Assembly (NCBI RefSeq): GCF_007990265.1
Contig: NZ_BJWH01000013.1
Coordinates: forward strand, 53,586-117,585
DNA length: 64,000 nucleotides
Direction: 5' to 3'
Source: Cellulomonas terrae
Lineage (GTDB): Bacteria; Actinomycetota; Actinomycetes; Actinomycetales; Cellulomonadaceae
Under the pieces are notes generated by a model. It was not told where the DNA came from. It saw nothing but the letters and a program-made list of their open reading frames with translations, and ran no database searches. The position numbers and the translations under genes were made by a program. This document shows positions 12,120 through 19,727 of this stretch, piece after piece; the stretch's first letter is position 1; every line of letters begins with the position of its first letter.

Positions 12120-12386
12120 TCAGCCGTCGTCGCCGGTGTCCGCCGCGACGGGGAGAAGTCGCAGGTGGCTCATGCGGTCGCCCAGCCGGTGGACGTCGTC
12201 AGACCCGGCCGGCGCGAGGGACAGAGCCGTGTACGTGTCGGCGCCGGGGAGCATCTCCGTCGCGAACTCCCGCAGCACCTCGGCGACCTCCGCCAGGTCG
12301 CCGGGCGCCCGGGCGGTCCCCTCGGGCAGGCTCACGTACAGGAGCAGCCCAGGCTGCGGGGCGGGAAGCGGTGCGGGAAGTGCCAT
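12120..12386 (-). CDS. Small hypothetical protein, 88 residues
   Basis: Unrecognised. It has a Pro/Leu-rich N-terminus (MALPAPLPAPQPGLLLYVSL), a helix DLAEVAEVLREFATEMLPG, and a short polar C-terminus. There is no signal peptide or metal motif. ATG 12386 is preceded by GGAG with a 5-base spacer, which supports real translation. It lies between the SDR gene and upp on the same strand but separated from upp by about 200 bases. Confidence 0.6.
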   Translation of the reverse strand: MALPAPLPAPQPGLLLYVSLPEGTARAPGDLAEVAEVLREFATEMLPGADTYTALSLAPAGSDDVHRLGDRMSHLRLLPVAADTGDDG

Positions 12387-12583
12387 GACGTCTCCGGGTG
12401 CGCGGTCCGCGCGCCCGGTGGACGGGCGGCGGGGGTGGTCGGGGCCTGGTGGGTCAGGACCGATGACACGCGCACGGATACGCGGCGACGAGGCGCAGCG
12501 CAGACGTGGACATGGGGCGACTGTCGCACGCACCTGCGTCGTCACCAAGCGGGATCCGCCCGTATCCCAGAGGGTGGGACGGG

Positions 12584-13219
12584 TCAGACGACCCCGTACA
12601 GCCGGTCGCCCGCGTCGCCGAGGCCCGGCACGATGTACGCCTTGTCGTTGAGGCGCTCGTCCACGGCGGCCACCACGACCGACACCTCGGCCCGGTCGCC
12701 CACGGCTTTCTCGACGACCGCGAGGCCCTCCGGGGCGGCCAGCAGGCAGACGGCGGTGACGTCGCGGGCGCCGCGGGCCAGCAGGAAGTCGATCGCAGCG
12801 ACCAGGGTGCCGCCGGTCGCGAGCATCGGGTCCAGCAGGAAGCACTGGCGGCCCGACAGGTCGTCGGGGAGGCGCTCCGCGTACGTGATGGCCTCGAGGG
12901 TCTCCTCGTCGCGCTGCATCCCGAGGAAGCCGACCTCCGCCGTGGGCAGCAGGCGCGTCATCCCGTCGAGCATGCCGAGGCCCGCGCGCAGGATCGGCAC
13001 GACGAGCGGGCGCGGGTCGGCCAGCTTGACGCCGGTCGTCGCGGTCACGGGAGTGACGATGTCGACGGACTTGACGTGGACGTGCCGGGTCGCCTCGTAG
13101 GCGAGCAGCGTGACCAGCTCGTCGACCAGGAGGCGGAACGTGGGCGACGCGGTGGTCTCGTCGCGCAGGACGGTGAGCTTGTGTGCGACCAGGGGGTGGT
13201 CCGCGACGTGCAGGCGCAT
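12584..13219 (-). CDS. upp: Uracil phosphoribosyltransferase
   Basis: 211 residues, the usual length. It makes UMP from uracil and PRPP in pyrimidine salvage. The PRPP-binding loop [19 protein letters not shown] is near residues 128-146, and the uracil-binding C-terminus [16 protein letters not shown] is intact. TAGGTT lies exactly 6 bases before ATG 13219 and there is no Shine-Dalgarno sequence, so the message is probably leaderless. It is divergent from tadA with only 41 bases between the start codons, so the two promoters interleave. Confidence 0.96.
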   Translation of the reverse strand: MRLHVADHPLVAHKLTVLRDETTASPTFRLLVDELVTLLAYEATRHVHVKSVDIVTPVTATTGVKLADPRPLVVPILRAGLGMLDGMTRLLPTAEVGFLGMQRDEETLEAITYAERLPDDLSGRQCFLLDPMLATGGTLVAAIDFLLARGARDVTAVCLLAAPEGLAVVEKAVGDRAEVSVVVAAVDERLNDKAYIVPGLGDAGDRLYGVV

Positions 13220-13260
13220 GGGGCCAACCTACCGGCCGGGGAGTGCGCCATGATGGCCCC

Positions 13261-13746
13261 ATGACTCTCCGTCCGTGGCAGGAGGCTGACGCCTGGGCGA
13301 TGGGGCTCGCGCTCGACGAGGCCCGCCGGGCGGCGCTCACCGGGGACGTCCCGGTGGGTGCGGTGGTCATCGGGCCGGCGGGCGACGTCGTGGGCCGCGG
13401 ACGCAACCGTCGCGAGGCCGACGCCGACCCCACGGGCCACGCGGAGATCCTGGCGCTCCGGTCCGCCGCGGACACCCTCGGGCGGTGGCGGCTCGACGAC
13501 TGCACGCTCGTCGTGACCCTGGAGCCGTGCCTCATGTGCGCCGGCGCCACCGTGCTCGCCCGCGTCCCGCGCCTGGTGCTCGGTGCGTGGGACCCGAAGG
13601 CGGGCGCGTGCGGGTCGCAGTGGGACGTCGTGCGGGACCGGCGGCTGAACCACCGCGTCGAGGTGGTCGGGGGCGTCCGCGCGGAGGAGGGCGGGCTGCT
13701 GCTGCAGCGGTTCTTCGAGGCTCAACGCGGCGTCGGCAGCTCCTGA
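13261..13746 (+). CDS. tadA: tRNA-adenosine(34) deaminase
   Basis: 161 residues. It converts A34 to inosine in tRNA-Arg(ACG). The cytidine-deaminase zinc motifs are present: HAE near residue 60 and PCLMCAG near 88-94. ATG 13261 is preceded at 6 bases by CATGAT, a near-consensus -10, and no ribosome site is seen. Its last 25 bases overlap the convergent Sir2 gene. Confidence 0.94.
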   Translation: MTLRPWQEADAWAMGLALDEARRAALTGDVPVGAVVIGPAGDVVGRGRNRREADADPTGHAEILALRSAADTLGRWRLDDCTLVVTLEPCLMCAGATVLARVPRLVLGAWDPKAGACGSQWDVVRDRRLNHRVEVVGGVRAEEGGLLLQRFFEAQRGVGSS

Positions 13747-14564
13747 GCCAGCTCCGCGAGCGTCTCCGACGTCCCCGCATCCAGCGTCACCGCCGCGTAC
13801 TTGTCCCCACGCGTGGCACCCCGGTTGACGACGACCACCGGCTTGCCCGTCTGCGCCGCGTGCCGCACGAACCGCAGCCCCGACTGCACCGTCAGCGACG
13901 ACCCCGCGACCAGCAGCGCGTCGGCGGCGTCGACCATCGCGAACGCCCGGTCCACCCGCTCCCGCGGCACGTTCTCGCCGAAGTAGACGATGTCCGGCTT
14001 GAGCATCCCGCCGCACGCGCTGCACGCCGCGACGACGAAGTGGCTGGTCTGCTCGATCACCGCATCCGCGTCCGGCGCGATCTCGATGTCCGCCACCGCA
14101 CCGGTGAACCCCGGGTTGAGTGCGTCGAGCCGTTCCGCCAGCTCCGCGCGCGAGATCACGATGCCGCACGACAGGCACCGCACCCGGTCGTAGCGACCGT
14201 GCAGGTCGATCACGTGCCGCGACCCCGCCGCCTCGTGGAGCAGGTCGACGTTCTGCGTGATCAGGCCGGTCACCACCCCGCGGTGCTCCAACGCCGCCAG
14301 CGCGCGATGCCCCGCGTTCGGCATCGTCCGGTGCACGTGCCGCCAGCCCACGTGGTTGCGGGCCCAGTAGTGGCGACGGAACCCCTCGTCGGTCGTGAAC
14401 TGCTGGAACGTCATCGGCGTGCGCGGCGGGGAGTCCGGGCCGCGGTAGTCGGGGATCCCCGAGTCCGTCGAGACACCCGCACCCGTCAGGGCCGCCAGCC
14501 GGTGGCCGGCGAGCACGTCGACGACGTCCGCCAGCGAGCCTGCGGTCATCGGGCGCGCGTCCAT
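13722..14564 (-). CDS. Sir2-family NAD-dependent protein deacylase
   Basis: 280 residues. Sirtuin motifs are in order: GAGVSTDSGIPDYRG (NAD), TQNVDLLHEAAG with the catalytic His in DLHGRYD, a four-Cys zinc site (CLSC and CSAC), PDIVYFGE, and GSSLTVQSG. It removes acyl groups from lysine, consuming NAD. ATG 14564 has TACCGT exactly 6 bases upstream, so it is likely leaderless. The 3' end overlaps the tadA 3' end by 25 bases. Confidence 0.94.
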   Translation of the reverse strand: MDARPMTAGSLADVVDVLAGHRLAALTGAGVSTDSGIPDYRGPDSPPRTPMTFQQFTTDEGFRRHYWARNHVGWRHVHRTMPNAGHRALAALEHRGVVTGLITQNVDLLHEAAGSRHVIDLHGRYDRVRCLSCGIVISRAELAERLDALNPGFTGAVADIEIAPDADAVIEQTSHFVVAACSACGGMLKPDIVYFGENVPRERVDRAFAMVDAADALLVAGSSLTVQSGLRFVRHAAQTGKPVVVVNRGATRGDKYAAVTLDAGTSETLAELAQELPTPR

Positions 14565-14583
14565 CGGTCCACGGTACGACGGG

Positions 14584-14967
14584 TCAGACGGCTTCGATCC
14601 GGGCGGTGTGACCGGAGGTCCGCGCGAGGCGCTCGTCGCGCGTGATCAGCGTGACGTCCAGCGCCTCCGCGAGCGCCACGTACGGGGCGTCGTACGCGCT
14701 GACCCGGTCCCGCAGCTCCCACGACCTGCGGAGGAATGGCGTCACGTCGTACCGCGACAAGGGCAGGTCGACGAGGTCGTCGACCGCGCCACGCGCCCGC
14801 CCTGCCGTCAACGTGCCCCGCTGCGCGAGCCCCCGGAGAGCGCTCAGCACCTCGACGTCGAGGTGCGCAGGGGCGTGCAGGTCGTCGCCGCCTTCCCGAA
14901 AGCGCTCACGGAGCCGATCCGGTTCGAGGAGGAAGTCGACGACCACCGACGCGTCGACCACGAGCAC
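14584..14967 (-). CDS. vapC: VapC-type PIN-domain toxin
   Basis: 127 residues with the PIN-domain acidic quartet: VVDASVVVDFLL (first Asp), EVLSALRGL (Glu), SAYDAPYVALAEAL (Asp pair region) and LITRDERLA (last Asp). PIN toxins are metal-dependent RNases, often cutting tRNA or rRNA. The GTG start at 14967 lies one base after the stop of the antitoxin gene, so translation is coupled. Order, spacing and operator make a standard toxin-antitoxin operon. Confidence 0.9.
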   Translation of the reverse strand: MLVVDASVVVDFLLEPDRLRERFREGGDDLHAPAHLDVEVLSALRGLAQRGTLTAGRARGAVDDLVDLPLSRYDVTPFLRRSWELRDRVSAYDAPYVALAEALDVTLITRDERLARTSGHTARIEAV

Positions 14968-14968
14968 G

Positions 14969-15226
14969 TCAGCGCTCCGTCGTCAGGTGCGCGTCGCGAG
15001 CGTTCCGCTCTTCCTCGATGAGCTCCACGACCGGCTCGTGCGCGCGAGGGGGTGCGACGTCCCGCGCGCGGATGCGGTCCGCGAGCTGGTCGAGGGTCGG
15101 ACGCGACCCGATCCGCACCAGCTCCGCGAGGAGGAACTCCGACAGCGACCGCCCCTCGCGAGCGGCCCGCGCCCGCAGCTCACGGTGCAGGTCGTCGGGG
15201 ACGTGTCGGATCTGCACCATGACCAT
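14969..15226 (-). CDS. vapB: VapB/FitA-type ribbon-helix-helix antitoxin
   Basis: 85 residues. The N-terminus VQIRHVPDDLHRELRARAAR, followed by GRSLSEFLLAELVRIG, is a FitA-like ribbon-helix-helix DNA-binding domain; the Arg/Glu-rich C-terminus would wrap the VapC active site. ATG 15226 is supported by TACCGT exactly 6 bases upstream (leaderless). The promoter is covered by a perfect inverted repeat at 15239-15263, the expected autoregulatory operator. Confidence 0.9.
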   Translation of the reverse strand: MVMVQIRHVPDDLHRELRARAAREGRSLSEFLLAELVRIGSRPTLDQLADRIRARDVAPPRAHEPVVELIEEERNARDAHLTTER

Positions 15227-15232
15227 GCGATG

Positions 15233-15263
15233 ACGGTAGGTTGCATGTGGTGCACATGCAACC
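15233..15263 (-). promoter_or_regulatory. vapBC promoter and palindromic operator
   Basis: On the minus strand, TTGCAT (15261-15256), 17 bases, then TACCGT (15238-15233) form a -35/-10 pair ending 6 bases before vapB. A perfect 10-bp inverted repeat GGTTGCATGT-N5-ACATGCAACC (15239-15263) fills the spacer and covers the -35. It is a natural site for the VapB ribbon-helix-helix dimer or VapBC complex. Confidence 0.75.
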
Positions 15264-15308
15264 GCCGATTCGTGGGACGGGCTCCTGACCAGGTACCCTT
15301 CTCGCCGA

Positions 15309-15398
15309 GGTAGCGTGTCCGAGCGGCCTAAGGAGCACGCCTCGAAAGCGTGTGTGGGTGAAAGTCCACCGTGGGTTCAAATCCCACCGCTACCGCCA
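15309..15398 (+). tRNA. tRNA-Ser(CGA)
   Basis: Class II tRNA. Acceptor GGTAGCG pairs with CGCTACC; the anticodon arm is CACGC-CTCGAAA-GCGTG with anticodon CGA at 15343-15345; a long variable arm and the T-loop GGTTCAAATCC follow. CCA is encoded (15396-15398). It reads UCG serine codons. A hairpin terminator starts 4 bases downstream. Confidence 0.95.
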
Positions 15399-15401
15399 GT
15401 C

Positions 15402-15443
15402 GAAGGGCCCCACCCGCATGAACACGCGGTTGTGGGGTCCTTC
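15402..15443 (+). terminator. Hairpin terminator after tRNA-Ser(CGA)
   Basis: GAAGGGCCCCAC pairs with GTGGGGTCCTTC across the loop (one G-U pair), followed by GTCGTTT. It is the expected end of the tRNA transcript. Confidence 0.75.
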
Positions 15444-15473
15444 GTCGTTTCCGCTGCTCCCTTTTCACTCCTC

Positions 15474-15653
15474 CTTGCCCTCCGGGAGGGCCTCTACCGC
15501 GACCGCCCGCCAGGTCAACGCCTCGGAGGGACGACCGACGAGGCCGAGTTGCGCAACTACCGCCTGGGCTTCGACGAGTACGGCACCCTCGATGTGATCT
15601 GCTCCCGGCTGCGCGTCGAGCGTCTTCGCGCCCGGTCCTTCCGCGACGCCTGA
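15474..15653 (+). pseudogene. Probable 5'-truncated gene remnant next to tRNA-Ser
   Basis: From about 15474 to the TGA at 15651-15653, one frame reads like a real protein with strong G/C third positions (LREGLYRDRPPGQRLGG, then ELRNYRLGFDEYGTLDVICS). There is no usable start codon between the tRNA terminator and this segment. I interpret it as the C-terminal end of a lost gene, perhaps a scar of integration or deletion beside the tRNA. The family is not recognised. A chance open frame cannot be excluded. Confidence 0.35.
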
Positions 15654-15663
15654 TTGCGGTGCG

Positions 15664-16191
15664 ATGCTCGCCCTCGTCGACGCCTGTCGAGGAGCGGATC
15701 GCGGCGTCACCGGTCGCGTCGTGTTCTACGGTGACCCGGTGCCTGAACAGGTCGAGTCGTTGGACATCGGTGTCACCTGGGAGCCGAATGCGCCCGACGC
15801 GGTTCTGCTGTCTGCCGACGTCGGCCCGTCGACGCTTGCGTTGAATGCCCACCCCGACGACCCCGACGACCGCTGCGTCGTCCTGACGTGGACCGGTTGT
15901 CGCTACGCATCCATGGCACCGCCGAACGACGAGGCGATCAGCGGGCATCGGCTGTGGGTCAAGGGCCTGCAGGGTCTGCTGTGGTTGGGCGTCGTCCACG
16001 ACAGCGAGCTCATCGCACGACTGGAGCTGCAGAACAGGATCCATCCCATGCATCGCGCCTCGCTCTTCGAGAGCCTCACGCACTACGTCCTTCCACTGAA
16101 GGAGTGCGTCGTCGAGGTGGCCGCCCGCGATCTAGCGGTGCACCGGATCGGCGGCACGACGGTCGAGGCAGCGGTCCGAGCTCGGGACTGA
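15664..16191 (+). CDS. Hypothetical protein, up to 175 residues
   Basis: Unrecognised. Soluble, without signal peptide or obvious motif. The central part (CVVLTWTGCRYASM) and WVKGLQGLLWLGVVHDSELIARLELQ look like a folded alpha/beta domain. The start is uncertain: ATG 15664, GTG 15721, or GTG 15739, which has GGTGA just upstream and begins PEQVESLDIGVTWEP. It follows the tRNA-Ser/VapBC patch and may belong to the same accessory segment. Confidence 0.5.
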   Translation: MLALVDACRGADRGVTGRVVFYGDPVPEQVESLDIGVTWEPNAPDAVLLSADVGPSTLALNAHPDDPDDRCVVLTWTGCRYASMAPPNDEAISGHRLWVKGLQGLLWLGVVHDSELIARLELQNRIHPMHRASLFESLTHYVLPLKECVVEVAARDLAVHRIGGTTVEAAVRARD

Positions 16192-16263
16192 CGGATCGAC
16201 AGCGGCAGACACCCAGGGGGCAGGTGCTGACAGTTCAGGCCGTCGTCGGGGGCAAGGGGCAGC

Positions 16264-16293
16264 GACACCTACGACGACGCGAAGGTAGGTGTC
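16264..16293. terminator. Hairpin between convergent genes
   Basis: GACACCTAC (16264-16272) pairs with GTAGGTGTC (16285-16293) over a 12-base loop, overlapping the stop codon of the secreted-protein gene at 16292. It probably ends transcripts from one or both sides. Confidence 0.5.
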
Positions 16294-17203
16294 AGGGCCG
16301 CGGACCGACGAGCGTCTGGATCTCCGCGACCGGCACCGCAGCGTCCTGCCAGGGGCTTGCGAGCGTGTCGGGTGCGGAGGCGATCGTCATCGGGGCGCCG
16401 TTGAAGGCGTAGGTGACGGCGTAGACCAGTCGGGCGCGGGCCGTGTACACGGGCAGGTCGTCGACGATCCGCGACTGCCCCGCGGAGGACCGCTCGTAGG
16501 TGGACGCGCAGGCGTCGCTCTGCACGGTCGAGAACGGGCACGTCTGGGTGCCGCTCCCGTCGCCAGGGTCGATCTCGAGGTGCAGGGGTCTGCCGCTGGC
16601 GACCATGCCCGCGGCGGAGCTCCCGGTGATGGTCCCCGCGGTCGCGCCTTCCGCCCAGAACCACGTCGGGAAGTCGACGACGGCGAGACGTGGCGGGTTG
16701 AAGCCGAGGGAGAACGCCGGGGTGGCGAGGTTCCCGTAGGCGACGGTGGCCTCGACCTCGAGGTCGATCACGTCGCCGGGCTCCACCCAGAGGTACTCGT
16801 TGCTGACCAGGGCCTCGGCGGGCGGCTGCGAGAAGCAGGCCTGGTTCGACCAGATCGCGGCCGGGGAGACGGCGGGGTCCTTGGCGGGCCAGGTGCTCGG
16901 GTCGGACGCCGAGGGCGCCGGAACGTACTGGTAGCAGGACAGGGCGCCGTCGCAGAAGCCCCGCTGGTAGTTCATCGCTTCCTTGCGCCCCAGGTAGCAC
17001 GTCGGGCCTTCGCCGCCCCCGTCTCCTCCGCCCGGGTTGGTGGTCCCGCCGTCGGAACCGCACTCGACCGTCTCGTACCGGATCGCGCCGTTCCCGAGCT
17101 CGACGGCCACCGTGCAGGTCTCCGCGGCGGCGGGCGTCGCGACGAGGAGCGGCGCGACGGCGACGGCCAGGAGCAGCAGCGCCGACCGCACGCGCCTCAG
17201 CAT
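16292..17203 (-). CDS. Secreted protein of unknown function, Cys-containing
   Basis: 303 residues. A Sec signal peptide (basic RRVRS, hydrophobic ALLLLAVAVAPLLVA, cleavage near TPAAA-ET) is followed by a Gly/Asp linker and a domain with several cysteines (CYLGRKEAMNYQRGFCDG, CYQYVPAPS, NQACFSQPP) and a beta-rich C-terminal half. No known catalytic motif is seen. The ATG at 17203 overlaps the end of the lipoprotein gene by 7 bases, so the two are translationally coupled and probably work together outside the cell. Confidence 0.75.
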   Translation of the reverse strand: MLRRVRSALLLLAVAVAPLLVATPAAAETCTVAVELGNGAIRYETVECGSDGGTTNPGGGDGGGEGPTCYLGRKEAMNYQRGFCDGALSCYQYVPAPSASDPSTWPAKDPAVSPAAIWSNQACFSQPPAEALVSNEYLWVEPGDVIDLEVEATVAYGNLATPAFSLGFNPPRLAVVDFPTWFWAEGATAGTITGSSAAGMVASGRPLHLEIDPGDGSGTQTCPFSTVQSDACASTYERSSAGQSRIVDDLPVYTARARLVYAVTYAFNGAPMTIASAPDTLASPWQDAAVPVAEIQTLVGPRP

Positions 17204-17757
17204 GTGATGCCCGCTGGGAGGTCGACTGCGTAGGTGAGGAGCCAGGCGTCGTCGGTGCGCTGGAGGCCGAACGACTGCGCGTGGACGGGGTTGTCCCGCG
17301 GAGGGAGCGCCACGCCGTTCTGGGTCCCTGTCCATCCTGACTCGTCGACGCAGCCCACCAGGACCGGTGTGCCCCCGTCGGAGATGACGCGGACGTCCCA
17401 CGTGCGCACGTCGCCGGTGAAGACGATGCCGTTGTCGAGGTAGTCCTGCGCGGACGCCGTCTCGCTCCCGATGATCTCGTCGCCGGCGAAGCCGGCCCAG
17501 AGCGCGGGGTCCGGGTTCGGGCCGTTGAAGGCCGCGACACGGGCGTCCCAGTACTTCTCCCACGCCTCGGCGACCTCGGCCTCGTCGGCCGCGGTCAGTC
17601 CGGTCGACGACGTGGGGGAGGGCGACGGAGCCTCGGCCGACGTCGCAGGGGCTGACGGGGTTGCGGGCGTGGAGTCCGTGGGTCCGCTGCAGGATGCGAC
17701 CACCCCCGCGACCAGGAGCATGCAGGCCGGCGTGAGGGCGCGTCGGGAGGCAGGCAC
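17197..17757 (-). CDS. Lipoprotein of unknown function
   Basis: 186 residues. The signal peptide ends in a lipobox VVASC (Cys near residue 23), followed by a Ser/Thr/Pro-rich spacer of about 30 residues and an alpha+beta domain (EVAEAWEKYWDARVAAFNGP) resembling small NTF2-like secreted domains; that likeness is only an impression. GTG 17757 is preceded at exactly 6 bases by TAGAGT, so the mRNA is probably leaderless. It is first in a two-gene operon with the secreted protein at 16292. Confidence 0.75.
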   Translation of the reverse strand: MPASRRALTPACMLLVAGVVASCSGPTDSTPATPSAPATSAEAPSPSPTSSTGLTAADEAEVAEAWEKYWDARVAAFNGPNPDPALWAGFAGDEIIGSETASAQDYLDNGIVFTGDVRTWDVRVISDGGTPVLVGCVDESGWTGTQNGVALPPRDNPVHAQSFGLQRTDDAWLLTYAVDLPAGITC

Positions 17758-17795
17758 GCAGCGACTCTAGTTGACCGCGCCGGGCGTCCGTCTGG

Positions 17796-18350
17796 TCAGC
17801 CGACCGAAGGCGGCCAGCGCTGCGCTCGCCACGCGTCCCACGTCGCGTACCCCGGTGGCGGTCCGTCGACGGGTTCACTCCCGTCGAGCTCGCCGGGCGT
17901 CGGCACGCTGATCGCGGCCGCCCACTCGGCGAGCTCCGCGTCGGACATGCGCCACGTCGTGTGCGGCTCCTCGGCGTGGCGACGGTCGAGTCGTCGTCGT
18001 TGCTCGGCGGGCGGGAGCGAGAGGTAGCGCAGCTCCACCGCGGCGCCGAGGTCGCCGGCTGCGTACCGGAGCGCGGATCGTTCGTCGCGAGACCAGAGGC
18101 CGAAGTCGATGACGACGTTGACGCCGAGCTGGAGGGCGCGCAGGCCGATGTCGATGAGGCGTCCTTCGATCACGTCGGTCGCCGACGGCGGGTTCGCGTG
18201 GCCGTAGAGAGCCTTGACCCACTCGTCCTTGGTGAGGCGGAGGGCCCCCTCCTCGACCTCGATGCGTCGCGCCTCGGTGGTCTTCCCGGTCCCGGGCAGC
18301 CCGACGGTCAGGAACAGGGTGGGTCGCGTCACCGTCACTCGGGTCATCAT
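17796..18350 (-). CDS. P-loop kinase-like ATPase (AAA_33 / zeta-toxin-like fold)
   Basis: 184 residues. Walker A is GLPGTGKTTEARRIE near 17-31, then LTKDEWVKALYG (a D-E motif typical of gluconate-kinase-like AAA_33 proteins), VVIDFGLWSRDERSALRYAA, and an arginine-rich lid (EQRRRLDRRHAEEP). It probably phosphorylates a small molecule or RNA end; the substrate is unknown. ATG 18350 or the adjacent ATG 18347 is the start. It diverges from the membrane-protein gene at 18396. Confidence 0.8.
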   Translation of the reverse strand: MMTRVTVTRPTLFLTVGLPGTGKTTEARRIEVEEGALRLTKDEWVKALYGHANPPSATDVIEGRLIDIGLRALQLGVNVVIDFGLWSRDERSALRYAAGDLGAAVELRYLSLPPAEQRRRLDRRHAEEPHTTWRMSDAELAEWAAAISVPTPGELDGSEPVDGPPPGYATWDAWRAQRWPPSVG

Positions 18351-18395
18351 GGCCGACGTCCCGCGTCCTGCGCCCGCGCACGCCAGGATGTCCGC

Positions 18396-19001
18396 GTGAT
18401 CCTCTATGCGCAGACTCCGTGGCGACGTGCCCGCCAGATCGTCGCCGACCTCCTCGTCGTCTGCTGGGTGGTCCTGTGGGTCCGTGCCGGTCGGGAGGTG
18501 TACGACGTCGTCGGCCAGCTGGCCGCGCCCGGACGGACGCTGGAGGCGGCGGGGTCGTCGCTGTCGGAGAGCCTGACCTCGGCCGGCGACACCGTCGCGC
18601 GGGTCCCGCTGGTCGGCGACGACGCGCGGGCCCCGTTCACCGCGGCCGGCGGTGCGGCGGACTCGATCGCGGACGCGGGTGTGGAGGTGCAGGAGGGGGC
18701 GCACCAGGTCGCGCTGGTGCTCGGGCTGACGGTCGCCGCGGTCCCGATCCTGCTGGTGGTCGGCGTCTGGCTGCTGGTCCGGCTGCGGTTCGTCGGACGC
18801 GCTCGTGCGGCCGGACGGATCCTGGACTCCGCGGCCGACCTGGATCTGTTCGCCCTGCGGGCGCTCGCGACGCAGCCGGTCCGCGCCCTGGCCAGGGTGA
18901 GCGACGACCCGGCGAACGCGTGGCGCAACCGGGATCCGGAGGTCGTGCGGGCGCTCGCGTCGCTCGAGCTGGGTTCGCTCGGCCTACGAGCGCCCGACTG
19001 A
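18396..19001 (+). CDS. Two-helix membrane protein of unknown function
   Basis: 201 residues. The first membrane helix is near 16-34 (IVADLLVVCWVVLWVRAG) and the second near 108-130 (VALVLGLTVAAVPILLVVGV). Between them is an extracytoplasmic loop of about 70 residues rich in Ala/Gly; a cytoplasmic tail follows. No catalytic motif. GTG 18396 has CAGGAT exactly 6 bases upstream. The last 18 bases overlap the convergent PAP2 gene. Confidence 0.75.
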   Translation: MILYAQTPWRRARQIVADLLVVCWVVLWVRAGREVYDVVGQLAAPGRTLEAAGSSLSESLTSAGDTVARVPLVGDDARAPFTAAGGAADSIADAGVEVQEGAHQVALVLGLTVAAVPILLVVGVWLLVRLRFVGRARAAGRILDSAADLDLFALRALATQPVRALARVSDDPANAWRNRDPEVVRALASLELGSLGLRAPD

Positions 19002-19727
19002 CCTCAGGCTCCGCTTCGCCGACGAGACCTTGGACGACGCAGACGATGTGTCCCGGCGCAGGTAGTTCCACGCCAGGAACGCGCACACGAGCCCGTTGAG
19101 CAGGCCCATGAGCACGTCGGACAGGCTGTGCATGCCGCGGTAGAGCCGGGCGGTGCCGACGGCGAGGGGCACGAGCAGGCACACGACGGTGACGACGATC
19201 CGCAGGGCGCGGTGCTGGATGCGCTGGGCGAGCATCGCGAGGACGACGTAGAACGCGGTCGACGCACCGGTGTGGCCGCTCGGGTAGCTGGACGTGGGCG
19301 GCGACTCGTCGAGCTTCTCCACGTCGGGACGCTCGCGGCCGACGACGAGCGCGGCGGTCATGAACACGATGGCCTGCACCGCGATGGCCTGCGGGGGCAC
19401 GATCGCGAGCCACCACTGCTTCGTGCGCCACCAGAAGAGCGCGACGAACAGCACGCACGCGCCGATGATGAACTCGGTGGTCCCGATCGCGGACATGACG
19501 GCGGTGACCGCGTCCAGGGTCTCGGTGCGCTGCGCGACGAACCACTCGTTGACGACGGCCTCGCCGGGCAGGTTGCCGAGGGGCCCGGTGATGAGGAAGC
19601 CGACGCCGACGATGACCGCCCAGAGGGCGAGCGCGGGCAGGAGCACACGGACGGCGAAGTCGCGCCACGCCTCCTTGCGGGTGGGGGCCGAGGTGTCCAG
19701 CTCGTAGCGGTGCAGGAACGTGTGCAT
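18984..19727 (-). CDS. PAP2-family phosphatase (membrane lipid phosphatase)
   Basis: 247 residues with about six membrane helices and the three phosphatase signatures: VGRERPDVEK, YPSGHTGAS and ARLYRGMHSLSDV (His nucleophile in the last). Such enzymes dephosphorylate undecaprenyl pyrophosphate, phosphatidate or related lipids. ATG 19727 shares one base with the TGA of the upstream PAP2 gene (TGATG), so the pair is coupled. Confidence 0.9.
   Translation of the reverse strand: MHTFLHRYELDTSAPTRKEAWRDFAVRVLLPALALWAVIVGVGFLITGPLGNLPGEAVVNEWFVAQRTETLDAVTAVMSAIGTTEFIIGACVLFVALFWWRTKQWWLAIVPPQAIAVQAIVFMTAALVVGRERPDVEKLDESPPTSSYPSGHTGASTAFYVVLAMLAQRIQHRALRIVVTVVCLLVPLAVGTARLYRGMHSLSDVLMGLLNGLVCAFLAWNYLRRDTSSASSKVSSAKRSLRSVGRS

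Noticed and set aside
14584..15226. VapBC as part of a larger defence island
   Set aside because: Neighbours are Sir2, tadA and a tRNA; no nuclease, methyltransferase or other defence gene is adjacent.
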